From JAGQRJ01 sp041402045 (lineage in GTDB: Bacteria > Planctomycetota > J058): a stretch of 54,897 nt of DNA. Both the position numbers and the translations under genes were made by a program. Where the stretch lies: NCBI GenBank assembly GCA_041402045.1, contig JAWKSZ010000057.1, positions 1 to 54,897 on the forward strand. The letters run 5' to 3'. Below, in pieces: positions 9,047-18,217 of this stretch (positions are counted from its first letter, which is position 1; every line of letters begins with the position of its first letter). The notes under the pieces are model-generated. The model was not told the origin of the DNA. It worked only from the letters and a program-made list of their open reading frames with translations, and did not search any database.

Positions 9047-9117
9047 CAAAGCCCCTCGGGCTCACCCCCAAGGCGCGCCGGGCGTAGACCCCCTCGCCCT
9101 CGGCTGGGCTCGGCCCG
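9047..9117. repeat. Partial copy of repeat family T
   Basis: Contains AAAGCCCCTCGGGCTCACCC (from about 9052) and AGACCCCCTCGCCCTCGG (about 9087), the same two blocks as at 7206-7270 but in changed order and without the complete 10-bp stem. It lies just upstream of the gene at 9175. Confidence 0.45.
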
Positions 9118-9174
9118 ACGCTGGGCTCTCGCTGAACCTCGGCCCCGCCTGGGCGTCCCAGGGGCGGGAGTTCC

Positions 9175-10272
9175 ATGCGCCGTCGCCTCGCCCTCTGTCT
9201 GAGCCTGGTCCTCGTGGCCGGGCTCGGGCTGTTGCTCGTCAGCTCCGCGCCCGCGCGTTCGTCCAGCGAGCCGCCGCGGGGGAGCGCGCGGCTGGCGCCC
9301 GACGCGGCGGAGGGCTCGGTCACGCCGACCCCCGAGCGGCTGCCGCCTCGCCCCCCTGCGCCCGCGCCCGCGCCCGCTCCCCCGCCAACACCGGCCGCCG
9401 CCCCCGCCCCCGCCCCCGCGCCGACGCTCGCGGCGCCGCCGCCCCCGCCGCCACGCTCCGCGGAGCCCGCGCGCGACGCGGACGCCGAGCTGGCTCCGCT
9501 GACCGTGCGCATGATCGACGCCGGCGTCCTGGAGGCCGTGGGGGAGATCCCGCTGGCGCGGCAGGTGCTCGGCCTGCGGATCACGGTGACGACCTCGCTC
9601 CCCGACACGAACCTGGTGCTGAGCAGGGTCGTGATCGAGATGCCGCCCACCGGCGCCTTCCACCTCCAGCTCTACGCCGGGTCCCTGCGCGGGCAGGTCA
9701 CGCCCGACCCCGACGACCCGCCCGCGGACTCCCGCCAGGCCCACGCCTTCCCGCCGGCGCGCTATCGCGTCGAGGCCGCGCTCGTCATGGGGGTCCAGAC
9801 CCCTCCCCTGCGCGCGGCCCTCCAGCGCGAGTTCGGCTACGGCGAGATCGCGCGGATCCCCCTGGCCCAGGGCGAGCTGATCCATGGGGGCAAGCGAGGC
9901 GAGCGCCTGCGGCGCGAGAGCCTGAAGGCCGCGAAGCGCTGGAGCGCCCCCCTCGGGGATGCCTGCGCCGCGGTCCAACACGTCGCGGAGGGCCGCGGTC
10001 GGCCCGACCTGGTGCGCAAGGTCCTCGACCGCGGCGACCCCGACCGCGAGAGCCTCCGACGGTGGTTGAACGAGTTCGCGTTCCTCCCCGATCAGCCCGC
10101 GGTCAACGTGGCGCGCAAGGCCTACCTCCACCTGCGCGAGCTCGCGCGGCGGCTCGAGCATGGCACTCGGCTGCCGGTCCGCGACGGCGAGGTGCCGACG
10201 CCGCGCCTCGCCCTGGAAGAGCTCGAGCGCGACCTGGACGCGCGGCTCCGGGCGCTGAAGGCCGGTGACTGA
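9175..10272 (+). CDS. Secreted protein of unknown function with proline/alanine linker
   Basis: A 365-residue protein. Residues 1-27 form a typical signal peptide (basic start, then LSLVLVAGLGLLLVSSAPA). Residues about 55-105 are a proline/alanine-rich linker of PAPAP type, suggesting passage through or anchoring near the envelope. The rest (about 110-365) is a mixed alpha/beta, charge-rich region that I do not recognise; it has no lipobox, tetracysteine or catalytic motif I can name. GGGGCGGGAG precedes the ATG at about 5-nt spacing. It converges on the end of the pilus operon and does not obviously belong to it. Confidence 0.7.
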   Translation: MRRRLALCLSLVLVAGLGLLLVSSAPARSSSEPPRGSARLAPDAAEGSVTPTPERLPPRPPAPAPAPAPPPTPAAAPAPAPAPTLAAPPPPPPRSAEPARDADAELAPLTVRMIDAGVLEAVGEIPLARQVLGLRITVTTSLPDTNLVLSRVVIEMPPTGAFHLQLYAGSLRGQVTPDPDDPPADSRQAHAFPPARYRVEAALVMGVQTPPLRAALQREFGYGEIARIPLAQGELIHGGKRGERLRRESLKAAKRWSAPLGDACAAVQHVAEGRGRPDLVRKVLDRGDPDRESLRRWLNEFAFLPDQPAVNVARKAYLHLRELARRLEHGTRLPVRDGEVPTPRLALEELERDLDARLRALKAGD

Positions 10273-10275
10273 GCG

Positions 10276-10688
10276 CTAGCGCCCGGCCGTCGACGCGCGC
10301 GACGCGATCCGCCGGGGCAGGTCGCCGTAGCGCTGGACCACGCCGTAGGCCCCGGCGCCCCGGGCGCGGGCGAGCTGGGCGTCGACCTGCTCGGCGGCGG
10401 CGGGCCCGGTCGTCCCAGCGCTCGGCCTCCGGGCCGATCAGGAACAGCCCGCCCGCGCCGCGAACAGCACGCTCCCGCCTGCGGCCTCGAGGTGCGGGAT
10501 CGTGTGCGCGGCGTAGAGCTCGTAGGCCGCCCTCCGGAGATCGGCGCGGCGGGGGCGAGCTCGGGGTGCGCGCCGTAGTCGGCGGTCTCGCGGAAGCGCA
10601 GCAGGTTGAGCATGACCACCGGGCCGCTCAGCCCGCGCTGCACGAAGGCCCGCCCGGCCTCCTGGGTCACGTCGAGGTAGGTCTGCAT
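10276..10688 (-). pseudogene. Broken DUF1330-like gene fused to a duplicated TPR-gene end
   Basis: The first about 50 residues (MQTYLDVTQEAGRAFVQRGL, then a VMLNLLRFRE core and HPELAPAAPISG) match the start of DUF1330-type dimeric alpha/beta-barrel proteins. After ISGG the frame shifts; in other frames the DUF1330 sequence continues (AYELYAAHTIPHLEAAGGSV, LIGPEAERWDD) and then joins a second copy of the 3' end of the upstream TPR lipoprotein gene (10276-10404 against 10690-10820). At least two frameshifts and the loss of the normal C-terminal half make it non-functional as written. Its ATG overlaps the upstream TAA. It may be an assembly artefact. Confidence 0.6.
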
Positions 10689-12028
10689 TAGCGCCCGGCC
10701 GTCGACGCGCGCGACGCGATCCGCCGGGGCAGGTCGCCGTAGCGCTGGACCACGCCGTAGGCCCGGCGCCCGGGCGCGGGCGAGCTGGGCGTCGACCTGC
10801 TCGGCGGCGGCGGCCCGGTCAGCTCGGCCGCGCAGGAGCCCCAGGAGCGCGCGCAGGACCCCGCGCCGCAGCTCGGCCTCGAGGGTCTCCCCGCGCACCG
10901 GGCGCAGGCACTGGTCGACCTCGTCCAGGTCCGACTGCGCGGCGAGGAGCGCCGCGGCGCGGTTGAGCAGCGCCCGGCTCTCGGCGTCGGGCAGGTCCGC
11001 GGCCTCGGCGGCGCGGGCGGCGCGGCGTAGGCCTCGGCGGCGGCCTCGGGCTGCCCGCGCTGGAACAGAGCCTGGCCCAGGAGCCCCTCGGCCTGGGTCC
11101 CCAGCTCGACCGAGGTCCCGGCCTCGGCCACGGCCGAAGCCTCCAGCGCCGCGGCGGCGGGCTGGCCCAGGAGCAGGCGCGCCTGGGCCAGGCTCAGCCG
11201 AGCCTCCGCCATGCGGGCCGTGCTGCCCTGAGCCTCCGCCGCGCGCAGCGCGAGCTCGGCGGCGAGCAGCGCGCGCTCGCCCTCGCCGGCGCGGGCGGCC
11301 AGCGCCGAGCGCGCGCGGTGGAAGGCGTCGAGCTCGAGCGGCGCCAGGAGCGCCCCGCGCTGGATCGCGCTGGCCAGGCGCTCGAGCGCCGCGCCGTGCC
11401 CGACCTCGCGGGCGAGGGCGATCGCGGGCTCGGGGCGCGCGGCGGCGTCCGCGGCGCCGAGGGTCAGGAGCGCGGCCTGCACGGTCTGGGCCGGGGTCGG
11501 GAGCGCGCCGAGCTCGGGGAGCGGCTCCCCCGCCGTGAGGGCGAGCTCGGCGCCGAGCAGCCGGGCCTCCGCCGCGAGCAGCGGGTCGCCGCTGGCCTGG
11601 AAGTGGCTCAGCGCCTGCTCGGCCAGCGCGCGGGCGCGCTCCGGGTCCTGGACCCGCAGCGTCAAGGCCTCGCCCAGGGCGAGGCGGCCCTGGGCCGCGT
11701 CCTCGGGGTGTCGCTGCGAGCAGGCGTCGCTGAGGGTGTAGGCGTCGAGGCCCGCGGCGGCGAAGGCCGCGCTGATGCGCTGACGCTGGGGCTCGGTCTG
11801 GCCGAGCCACAGGGCGTGGGCCACGTCCGGGACCTCCCGCAGCCGCGCGCCCAGACAGGACGGCGCCTCGGCCAGGGCCTCGGCCTCGCGCCCCAGGCGC
11901 TCGACGGAGGCGGCGCTGGGGCTGGCCCACCAGCCCGGGTCGAGGCGCAGGCCCCGGCCGAGGTGCGCGGGCTCGCTCGAGGCGCAGCCGGCGAGCAGGA
12001 TCAGGACCGTGGGGAGCGCGCGGCGCAT
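10688..12028 (-). CDS. TPR-type lipoprotein, last gene of the pilus operon (internal frameshifts)
   Basis: A 446-residue reading frame starting MRRALPTVLILLAGCASSEP: a lipoprotein signal with lipobox LAGC (Cys15). Residues about 60-330 are Ala/Leu/Glu-rich paired helices, consistent with TPR-like repeats. From about 11025 to 10765 the frame is composition-atypical (PPRPRTCPTP), while another frame reads as normal helices (DLPDAESRALLNRAAALLA). Two compensating indels are therefore likely, probably sequencing errors in G/C runs. Its ATG overlaps the secretin TAA (TAATG), so translation is coupled. By position and type it may be a pilotin or PilF-like outer-membrane assembly factor for the secretin; this is inference. 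Confidence 0.65.
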   Translation of the reverse strand: MRRALPTVLILLAGCASSEPAHLGRGLRLDPGWWASPSAASVERLGREAEALAEAPSCLGARLREVPDVAHALWLGQTEPQRQRISAAFAAAGLDAYTLSDACSQRHPEDAAQGRLALGEALTLRVQDPERARALAEQALSHFQASGDPLLAAEARLLGAELALTAGEPLPELGALPTPAQTVQAALLTLGAADAAARPEPAIALAREVGHGAALERLASAIQRGALLAPLELDAFHRARSALAARAGEGERALLAAELALRAAEAQGSTARMAEARLSLAQARLLLGQPAAAALEASAVAEAGTSVELGTQAEGLLGQALFQRGQPEAAAEAYAAPPAPPRPRTCPTPRAGRCSTAPRRSSPRSRTWTRSTSACARCAGRPSRPSCGAGSCARSWGSCAAELTGPPPPSRSTPSSPAPGRRAYGVVQRYGDLPRRIASRASTAGR

Positions 12029-13887
12029 TACTCGGCCTCCGGGCGGATCGGCTCGTTCCAGGGGAGCAGGTAGTCCTCGATCAGGCGCCCGTAGGTCTCG
12101 GCGCCCGGCGCGTCGCGGCGGTCGTAGCGCTGCAGCGCCCGGTCCCCCACGTCGTGGAAGGGGTGCAGCGAGAGCGCGGCCAGCCGCCGGCGCGAGACCT
12201 CCTGCCCCTCGGCGGGGGTGGTCAGCACGTGGGGCGTAATGATCAGGATCAGCTCGCGGTGCGCCTCGCTGCGCACGGTCTCGCCGAACAGCCAGCCGAT
12301 CAGCGGCAGGTCCATGAGGTAGGGGATCCCGCTGGTGCGGTCGACCAGTTCCTTCCGGATCAGCCCGCCCACCGCGAGGGTCAGCCCGTCCTTGGCGACC
12401 ACCGTGCCTTCGAGGTTCGCGGTGTTCACCGTGTCCACGGCGAAGGGGGTCACGCCGCCGATCCCGTTGGGCACCGGGAGCGTGGCCCCGCCCAGGTTCA
12501 CGCTGGACACGTCCTGCAGGATCGTGAGGGTCACCGAGCGGTCGGCGTTGATCGAGGGCACGAGGCGCAGGGTGTTGCCAATGTCGCGCAGGTCGACGGT
12601 CGGCACGACCTGGTTCTGGACCACGCCGTTGGTGGTCACGCTCTGCAGCTCGAAGTTGCGCACCAGCGGGCGCTCCTCGCCGATGAAGATCCGCGAGACC
12701 TCGTTGTTGGCGCAGAGCAGCAAGGGCGTCGCGAGCACGCCCAGGCGGCCCTCGGTCTCGAGCAGCTCCAGCCGCGCGCGCACGTGCTCGTTGAGGAACT
12801 GATAGACCAGCGCTCCGCCGCTGAAGGGGGCGTTGCCCGCGCCGAGCAGGTTCTCGGTCACGGTCGCCGCGCCCTGGACCAGCGGGTTCGTGGGCTCGCC
12901 GGTGGGCAGGTTCGTGCGCGCCGGGCCCTCGACCCAGTCCACGTCGATCGAGGAGCGGAAGTCGTCGCCCAGGTCGAGCTCGAGCACCTTGACCTCGAGC
13001 AGCACCTGCGGCGTGGGCCGGTCGAGCTGGAGCACCAGGCGCTCGATCTCGCCCATGGCCTCCTCGTCGCTGGTGCGCACCACGATCAGGTTCTGGCGGC
13101 GGTTGACGGTGATCGCGATCTGCGGGCGCCCGGTGGTCAGCCCGCGCAGGTTGCCCTGGACCTGGTTCCCCTCGACCTGCAGCCGCGAGAGCTGCTCGGC
13201 GGTGAGGTCGTCCGAGAGCTCCTCGTCCTCGGAGGTCCGGTTCTGCCCGCGCAGCCCGGACTGGAAGCCGTTGAGCCCGCTCTGGCCGAAGCCCAGCCCG
13301 CCGCCGAAGGTCGTGGAGAAGCGCGAGCTCCCCGAGCCGAGGAGCGAGGTCTGGGTCCCGCTCTGCCCGCTGATCCCGGTGGCGGCGAGCGGCGTGGCCA
13401 AGGACTCCGCGGTCAGGCCGTAGCTCAGGAGCACGCGGCTGGGGTAGAGGTCGCGGATCGCGCCGGCGACGACCACCGCGTTCGGGTGCAGGAGGGTGAA
13501 CACGCGGGTCTCGGGGGCGCGCTGGACCACGAGGTCCTTGCTGTATTCCTCGGCGGTCATGACCCGCACGATCCCGTCGCTCTCGCGGTACCAGAGCCCG
13601 GCGACCTTGCACAGGGTCTCGACGGTCTCGAGCACGGTCACGTCCTGGAGCAGCGAGGCCGGGAGCTCCTTCTGGCTAGCCTCGACGGTGCACACGATGT
13701 TCGCGCCCGAGGCCTGGCAGATCAGGCGCACGGCGTCGTCGACCCGCAGCCCGCGCAGGTCGAGGAACTCGACCCGGGTCGCCAGGGCTTGGCGGCGCTT
13801 GATCGCGCCGGGGTCCGGGGCCGGGTCCTGGGCCAGGGCGACCGCCACCAGGCACAGCGCGAGCAGGAGCGTCTTGGGTCCGCTCAC
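12028..13887 (-). CDS. Secretin of type II secretion / type IV pilus family (GspD/PilQ-like)
   Basis: A 619-residue outer-membrane channel protein. Signal peptide residues 1-19; N0/STN-like domain about 36-100 (LRGLRVDDAVRLICQASGAN); N1-like domain from about 120 (FTLLHPNAVVVAGAIRDLYP); a Gly/Ser-rich stretch about 170-215; a second N domain near 250 (RQNLIVVRTSDEEAMGEIER); and a secretin core from about 300 to 575 with VPTVDLRDIGNTLRLVPSI and the signature IPYLMDLPLIGWLFG. A 45-residue tail follows. It starts GTG and overlaps the stop of the PilP-like gene (GTGA). It should form the outer-membrane pore of the machine encoded by this operon. Confidence 0.93.
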   Translation of the reverse strand: MSGPKTLLLALCLVAVALAQDPAPDPGAIKRRQALATRVEFLDLRGLRVDDAVRLICQASGANIVCTVEASQKELPASLLQDVTVLETVETLCKVAGLWYRESDGIVRVMTAEEYSKDLVVQRAPETRVFTLLHPNAVVVAGAIRDLYPSRVLLSYGLTAESLATPLAATGISGQSGTQTSLLGSGSSRFSTTFGGGLGFGQSGLNGFQSGLRGQNRTSEDEELSDDLTAEQLSRLQVEGNQVQGNLRGLTTGRPQIAITVNRRQNLIVVRTSDEEAMGEIERLVLQLDRPTPQVLLEVKVLELDLGDDFRSSIDVDWVEGPARTNLPTGEPTNPLVQGAATVTENLLGAGNAPFSGGALVYQFLNEHVRARLELLETEGRLGVLATPLLLCANNEVSRIFIGEERPLVRNFELQSVTTNGVVQNQVVPTVDLRDIGNTLRLVPSINADRSVTLTILQDVSSVNLGGATLPVPNGIGGVTPFAVDTVNTANLEGTVVAKDGLTLAVGGLIRKELVDRTSGIPYLMDLPLIGWLFGETVRSEAHRELILIITPHVLTTPAEGQEVSRRRLAALSLHPFHDVGDRALQRYDRRDAPGAETYGRLIEDYLLPWNEPIRPEAE

Positions 13888-14300
13888 CGGAGCTCGATCC
13901 CTTCGCCGCTCTCGCGGTGCACGAGGCGCACGCCCTGGGGCCCGATCGCCTCGACCGCGAGCGCGATCCGCGGGCCGTTGCCGCTCCCGGCCACGCTCAG
14001 GACCTCCCCCTCGCGCACGACCTGGGTCGCGCCGGCGACCTCGAGCAGGGCCAGGGGCTTGCGCCCCTGGAGCTGGATCAGGGCCTTGATCGCGATCGCC
14101 GGCAGGCGGCTGAGCGCCGCGCTCCCTGCGCGCCGGCGGTCGGCGCGGAAGGGGTCCGCCGGCGGCGGCTGGACCTCGCCCTCGGCGGGGTCGGGCTGGG
14201 CCTCTGGGGGCGGGTCCTGGTCCTGGCCGACCGCGGGCGCGAGGCCCAGGCCCAGGGCCAGGGCCGGCGCGGCGAGGAGGCGGAGGGTGCGTCGGGTCAT
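13884..14300 (-). CDS. PilP/GspC-like inner-membrane-to-secretin connector
   Basis: A 138-residue protein with an N-terminal signal or anchor (LRLLAAPALALGLGLAPAVG), a proline/glutamate-rich linker (about 27-50), and a compact C-terminal beta domain (about 85-138: VAGATQVVREGEVLSVAGSG, then VEAIGPQGVRLVHRESGE). This is the layout of PilP and the GspC homology region, which bridge the inner-membrane platform to the secretin N0 domain. Position directly before the secretin supports the role. Sequence similarity is weak, so the name is a class call. Confidence 0.7.
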   Translation of the reverse strand: MTRRTLRLLAAPALALGLGLAPAVGQDQDPPPEAQPDPAEGEVQPPPADPFRADRRRAGSAALSRLPAIAIKALIQLQGRKPLALLEVAGATQVVREGEVLSVAGSGNGPRIALAVEAIGPQGVRLVHRESGEGIELR

Positions 14301-14307
14301 GCGGTCC

Positions 14308-15510
14308 TCAACGTGCGGCCACGCGGAACACGGCCTGGAAGAAGCTGAAGTAGACGAAGCCCACCATGCCGCCGATCACGATCAGCAGCGCGGGCTCGAT
14401 CAGGCTGGAGAGGGTGCGCAGCAGGCTCTGCAGCCGGCGCTCGTAGTGCTCACCCAGCTCGCCGGTGACCTCCTCCAGGGAGCCGGTCTCCTCGCCCACG
14501 GCGAGCACCGAGCCGCCGAGGGCGGGGAACAGCGGGTCCTCGAAGGCCTTGGCCAAGGACGCGCCGCGGACCACGGCCTGCCGCGCTCGCGCGATCAGGT
14601 CCTGGAAGCAGAGGAAGGGCGCGGTCGTGGCCAGGGCCTGCAGCGACTCGAGCAGGGGCAGCCCGCTCTGGAGCAGGAGCGAGAGCGTGCGCATGAGGTG
14701 GGTCATGGCCGCGGCCTGGAGCACGGAGCCGAGCACCGGGACCGCGAACAGCCCGCGCTCCAGCGCCCGCCGCCCGGGTCCGGTGCGCCAGGCCACGAAC
14801 AGGGCCAGGCCCAGGAGCGCCGCGCCGAGCCCGACCCAGGGGCCGTAGTTCACGAGGAACGAGGACACGTCGAGCAGGGTCTGGGTCGTCCAGGGCAGGG
14901 CCACGCCGCGCTGGGCGAGGAGCGAGGCGAACTTGGGCACGACCTGGGTCGTGAGGAACACGAACACGCCGGTGGCCGCCAGGACCACGATCGTGGGGTA
15001 GGTCAGGCTCGCGATCAGCTGGCGCTGGAGCTCGGCCCGGCGCTCGATCAGCTCGGCGCCCCGGGTGAAGGCCTGCTCCAGCTCGCCGGTGGCCTCGGCG
15101 GTGCTCGCCAGGCGCGCGATCACCGGGGGGAAGTGGCGCTCCTCGCCGAAGGCGACCGAGAGGGACTTGCCCTCGCGCACCGCGACCCCCAGGCGCCGCG
15201 CGCAGGCCCGCAGCCCGGGCTTGCTCGCGTTCTTGGTCAGGGCCTCGAGGGCGCCCAGGAGCGTGAGCCCGCTGCGCAGCATGAGGCTGAGCTGGTTCAG
15301 GAACAGCGCGCGGTCGGTGCTCGTGATCGGCCAGGGGAAGCGCCGCGCGTCCCCCGGCGCGCTGGCCGCGAGGGCCGCGTCCTCCTGGACCCCGGTCGGG
15401 AACAGCCCGCGCTGGCGCAGCGCGTCCAGGGCCTCGGCCTGGGTCGGCGCGTCCAGGGTCCCGGTCACCCGGGAGCCGTCGGGGTCGAGGGCGCGGTAGC
15501 TGTAACGCAT
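14308..15510 (-). CDS. Inner-membrane platform protein (GspF/PilC family)
   Basis: A 400-residue protein beginning MRYSYRALDPDGSRVTGTLD, the usual N-terminus of GspF/PilC. Two homologous T2SSF domains follow (FLNQLSLMLRSGLTLLGALE at about 90 and LMRTLSLLLQSGLPLLESLQ at about 275), with three transmembrane segments (near 165-185, 210-230 and 370-395). The family anchors the assembly ATPase and carries pseudopilins during fibre assembly. The ATG at 15510 overlaps the TAA of the ATPase gene (TAATG). Full family length; no missing elements. Confidence 0.95.
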   Translation of the reverse strand: MRYSYRALDPDGSRVTGTLDAPTQAEALDALRQRGLFPTGVQEDAALAASAPGDARRFPWPITSTDRALFLNQLSLMLRSGLTLLGALEALTKNASKPGLRACARRLGVAVREGKSLSVAFGEERHFPPVIARLASTAEATGELEQAFTRGAELIERRAELQRQLIASLTYPTIVVLAATGVFVFLTTQVVPKFASLLAQRGVALPWTTQTLLDVSSFLVNYGPWVGLGAALLGLALFVAWRTGPGRRALERGLFAVPVLGSVLQAAAMTHLMRTLSLLLQSGLPLLESLQALATTAPFLCFQDLIARARQAVVRGASLAKAFEDPLFPALGGSVLAVGEETGSLEEVTGELGEHYERRLQSLLRTLSSLIEPALLIVIGGMVGFVYFSFFQAVFRVAAR

Positions 15511-17111
15511 TAGATCCGCACCCGCAGCGCCTCGGAGACGCTGGTGTCGCCGGCGAGCACCTTCTCCAGGCCGTCGGCGGCGAGGCTGCGCCCGCCGTGC
15601 TTGAAGGACAGTTCGCGCAGGCGGTCTTCGTTGGTGCCGGCCTCGATCGCCGCGCGCAGCTCGGCGTCGACCCACAGCGCCTCGCTCAGCGCGATCCGGC
15701 CCAGATACCCGCTGCCGAGGCAGGTCGGGCAGCCCACGGGGTCCATGACCGTCGCCGACTCCAGGCGCGTGGTGGGGTCGAGGGCCTTGAGCTCCTGGGG
15801 CTCGGCGATCCGCGGGCGACGGCAGCCGCGGCACAGCCGGCGCACGAGGCGCTGGGCGAGCACCCCGCGCAGGACCGAGGCCACGAGGAAGGACTGGCAG
15901 CCCAGGTCGATCAGGCGCGCGGGGGCGCCGGCGGCGCGGTTGGTGTGCAGGCTCGAGAGCACCATGTGCCCGGTCATGGCGGCCTTGACCGCGATGTCCG
16001 CGGTCTCGCCGTCGCGGATCTCGCCGACCATGAGCACGTCGGGGTCGTGGCGCAGGAGCGAGCGCAGCGCGTGGGCGAAGCCGACCTTGCCCCCGACCTG
16101 GACCTGGCCCACCCCGGCGATCGTGCGCTCGACGGGGTCCTCGACGGTCAGCACGTTGACCCGGGGCGAGGCGACCTCGCGCAGGGCGGCGTAGAGGGTC
16201 GTGGTCTTGCCCGAGCCCGTGGGCCCGGTGAGCAGGACCATGCCGTGGGGATGGTTCAGCGCCTCGCGCAGCCGGCCCAGGGAGCCCTGGGAGAAGCCCA
16301 GGTGCTCGATCGTGAGCTCCTCGGACTCGATCCCCAGCAGGCGCAGGGTCGCGCGCTCGCCGTGGCGGGTGGGGATCGTGGCCACGCGCACGTCGAGCCG
16401 GCGCCCGTCGAGCTCGTGGGTGAAGCTCCCGTCCTGAGGGAAGCGCCGCTCGGCGATGTCCAGCCCGGCCAGGACCTTCACCCGGCTCAAGACCGCCGCG
16501 CCCTCCTCGTCGCCGAGCACGCCGCCGGTCGAGGCCAGCTCGCCGTCGACCCGCAGCCGGAGCACGAGGCCCTCGGGCTGGGGGTCGAAGTGCACGTCGG
16601 ACGCGCGGCGCAGCCAGGCCTGGTGCAGCAGGTCGTCGAGGAAGGCCACCGCGTCGAGGGCCTCTTCGCTGCCCTCGCGCACGCCGTGGCGCCGCAGCGC
16701 GAGGCGGATCGCCTGGGGCTCGGCCACGACCAGCTCCACCGCGCCGAACACCCGGCGCAGGGTGGTCAGGGTCGAGTCGTCCTCGGGGTCGGCGACCGCC
16801 ACCCGCACCCGACCGTCCGGGAGCCGGGTCAGGGGCAGCACGTGCTTGCGCAGCAGCAGGCGCTCGGAGGCCTGCTCCAGGAGCTCGGCCTCGGCCACGA
16901 GCTCCCCCGCCGGGCAGAAGCTGAGCCCGTGGGCGCCGGCCAGGGCGCGGAACATGGCCTCCCGCGGGAGGCGCTCGCGCTCGCTGCAGAGCGCGATCGG
17001 GTCGAGGCCGCCGCGGCGCGCGTCCTGGAGGATCGACTCGGGGGTGTGGTGGCCCAGGAGGCCGGCCTCGACCGCCGCGCGCAGGAGCCGGGTCGTGCTC
17101 TGTCCGCTCAC
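15510..17111 (-). CDS. Assembly ATPase of GspE/PilB family
   Basis: A 533-residue secretion/extension ATPase. Residues 1-150 form the T2SSE N-terminal region (DPEDDSTLTTLRRVFG). Walker A GPTGSGKT 296-303, Asp box LTVEDPVE 321-328, Walker B VLMVGEIRD 359-367, His box HMVLSSLHTN 382-391. A tetracysteine zinc motif (Cys427, Cys430, Cys461, Cys464) is typical of GspE/PilB and absent from PilT. It powers fibre extension at the inner membrane with the GspF/PilC protein encoded next. GTG start, overlapping the PilT-like stop by 4 bases. Confidence 0.95.
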   Translation of the reverse strand: MSGQSTTRLLRAAVEAGLLGHHTPESILQDARRGGLDPIALCSERERLPREAMFRALAGAHGLSFCPAGELVAEAELLEQASERLLLRKHVLPLTRLPDGRVRVAVADPEDDSTLTTLRRVFGAVELVVAEPQAIRLALRRHGVREGSEEALDAVAFLDDLLHQAWLRRASDVHFDPQPEGLVLRLRVDGELASTGGVLGDEEGAAVLSRVKVLAGLDIAERRFPQDGSFTHELDGRRLDVRVATIPTRHGERATLRLLGIESEELTIEHLGFSQGSLGRLREALNHPHGMVLLTGPTGSGKTTTLYAALREVASPRVNVLTVEDPVERTIAGVGQVQVGGKVGFAHALRSLLRHDPDVLMVGEIRDGETADIAVKAAMTGHMVLSSLHTNRAAGAPARLIDLGCQSFLVASVLRGVLAQRLVRRLCRGCRRPRIAEPQELKALDPTTRLESATVMDPVGCPTCLGSGYLGRIALSEALWVDAELRAAIEAGTNEDRLRELSFKHGGRSLAADGLEKVLAGDTSVSEALRVRI

Positions 17112-18217
17112 GCCGGGCCCCCGCTGGGGGCGAGGCGCTCGCGCAGGAGCTCGGGGGTCCGCGCCAGGCGCTGGGCGGCGTGCGGGTCGACCAGCCGCCG
17201 GCGCAGGAGCGAGGCCAACGACTCCTCGAAGGTCTGCATGCCGTAGCGCCCGCCGCTCTCGAGGGCGCTCAGCACCTGGGACGGGCGCCCGCTGCGGATC
17301 AGGTTCGCGACCGCGGCGGTGACCTTGAGCAGCTCGACGGCGGGGACGCGCCCGCCGTGGGTGCCGGGCAGCAGGCGCTGGGCGACCACGGCCTTGAGCA
17401 CGTAGCTGAGCTGGGCGCGCACGCTGTCGCGCTCCTCGTCGGCGAAGGCGCCCACGAAGCGCTCACTGGCGGCCACGGCGTTGGCGGCGTGCAGCGTGGA
17501 GAACACGAGGTGCCCCGTCTCCGCCGCGGTCAGCGCCGCGCGCAGGGTCTCGCGGTCGCGCATTTCGCCCACGAGGATCACGTCGGGGTCCTCGCGCAGC
17601 GCGGCGCGCAGGGCGTCGGCGAAGTCCTCGAAGTCGGTGTGCAGCTGGCGCTGACGGATCAGCGCGCGCCGGCTGGTGTGCACGTATTCGATCGGGTCCT
17701 CGAGGGTCAGGACGTGCAGCGGGCGCGCCGCGTTGACCCGCTCGATCAGGGTCGCGAGGCTCGTGGTCTTGCCCGAGCCGGTGGGTCCCACGAACAGGAC
17801 CAGCCCCTCCTCCAGGTCGGCGAGCTCGCCCAGGGCCGGGGGCAGGTGCAGCTCCTCCAGGGTGCGCAGGCGCTCGTCCAGGCGGCGCACGGCGAGGGCC
17901 ACGCGGCCCCGCTCGCAGAACACGTTGATCCGGAAGCGCGCGCCGGCGGCGGAGAGGCCGAGGTCCAGGGTCCCGCGCCGGGCGAAGTGCGCGCGCTGGG
18001 CGGGCTCGGTGGCCGCGCCCGCCAGGGCGGCGGTCTCCTCGGCGCTGGGCACCGCGGCGTCGGGGAGCAGCTCCAGGAGCCCGTCGAGGCGCACCCGCAG
18101 GGGCTCCTCGGCGGTCACGTGCAGGTCCGAGGCGCCGAGCTCGACGACCCGGGTCAGCAGCGCCTCCAGCCGCGAGCGCGCCTCGGGGGCGGCGGGCAGC
18201 TCGGGGAAGGTGCTCAC
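17108..18217 (-). CDS. PilT-like retraction ATPase
   Basis: A 369-residue ATPase with PilT layout: N-terminal ELGASDLHVTAEEPLRVRLD (about 26-45), Walker A GPTGSGKT 144-151, Asp box LTLEDPIEYVH 170-180, Walker B DVILVGEMRD 212-221, His box TGHLVFSTLHAAN 234-246. No cysteine zinc motif. PilT proteins disassemble pili; finding one inside the same operon as the extension ATPase suggests a retractable fibre rather than a pure type II secretion system. The last about 60 residues lack the usual acidic PilT tail motif. GTG start overlapping the upstream stop (GTGA). Confidence 0.9.
   Translation of the reverse strand: MSTFPELPAAPEARSRLEALLTRVVELGASDLHVTAEEPLRVRLDGLLELLPDAAVPSAEETAALAGAATEPAQRAHFARRGTLDLGLSAAGARFRINVFCERGRVALAVRRLDERLRTLEELHLPPALGELADLEEGLVLFVGPTGSGKTTSLATLIERVNAARPLHVLTLEDPIEYVHTSRRALIRQRQLHTDFEDFADALRAALREDPDVILVGEMRDRETLRAALTAAETGHLVFSTLHAANAVAASERFVGAFADEERDSVRAQLSYVLKAVVAQRLLPGTHGGRVPAVELLKVTAAVANLIRSGRPSQVLSALESGGRYGMQTFEESLASLLRRRLVDPHAAQRLARTPELLRERLAPSGGPA

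Noticed and set aside
8532..9650. Minus-strand frame across the inverted repeats and the start of the 9175 gene
   Set aside because: It runs through non-coding repeat arms and opposes a gene with a good signal peptide and ribosome site.
12154..15513. 1119-codon plus-strand frame opposite the secretin and GspF genes
   Set aside because: It crosses four recognisable genes on the other strand and shows no motif; composition is typical of an antisense shadow.
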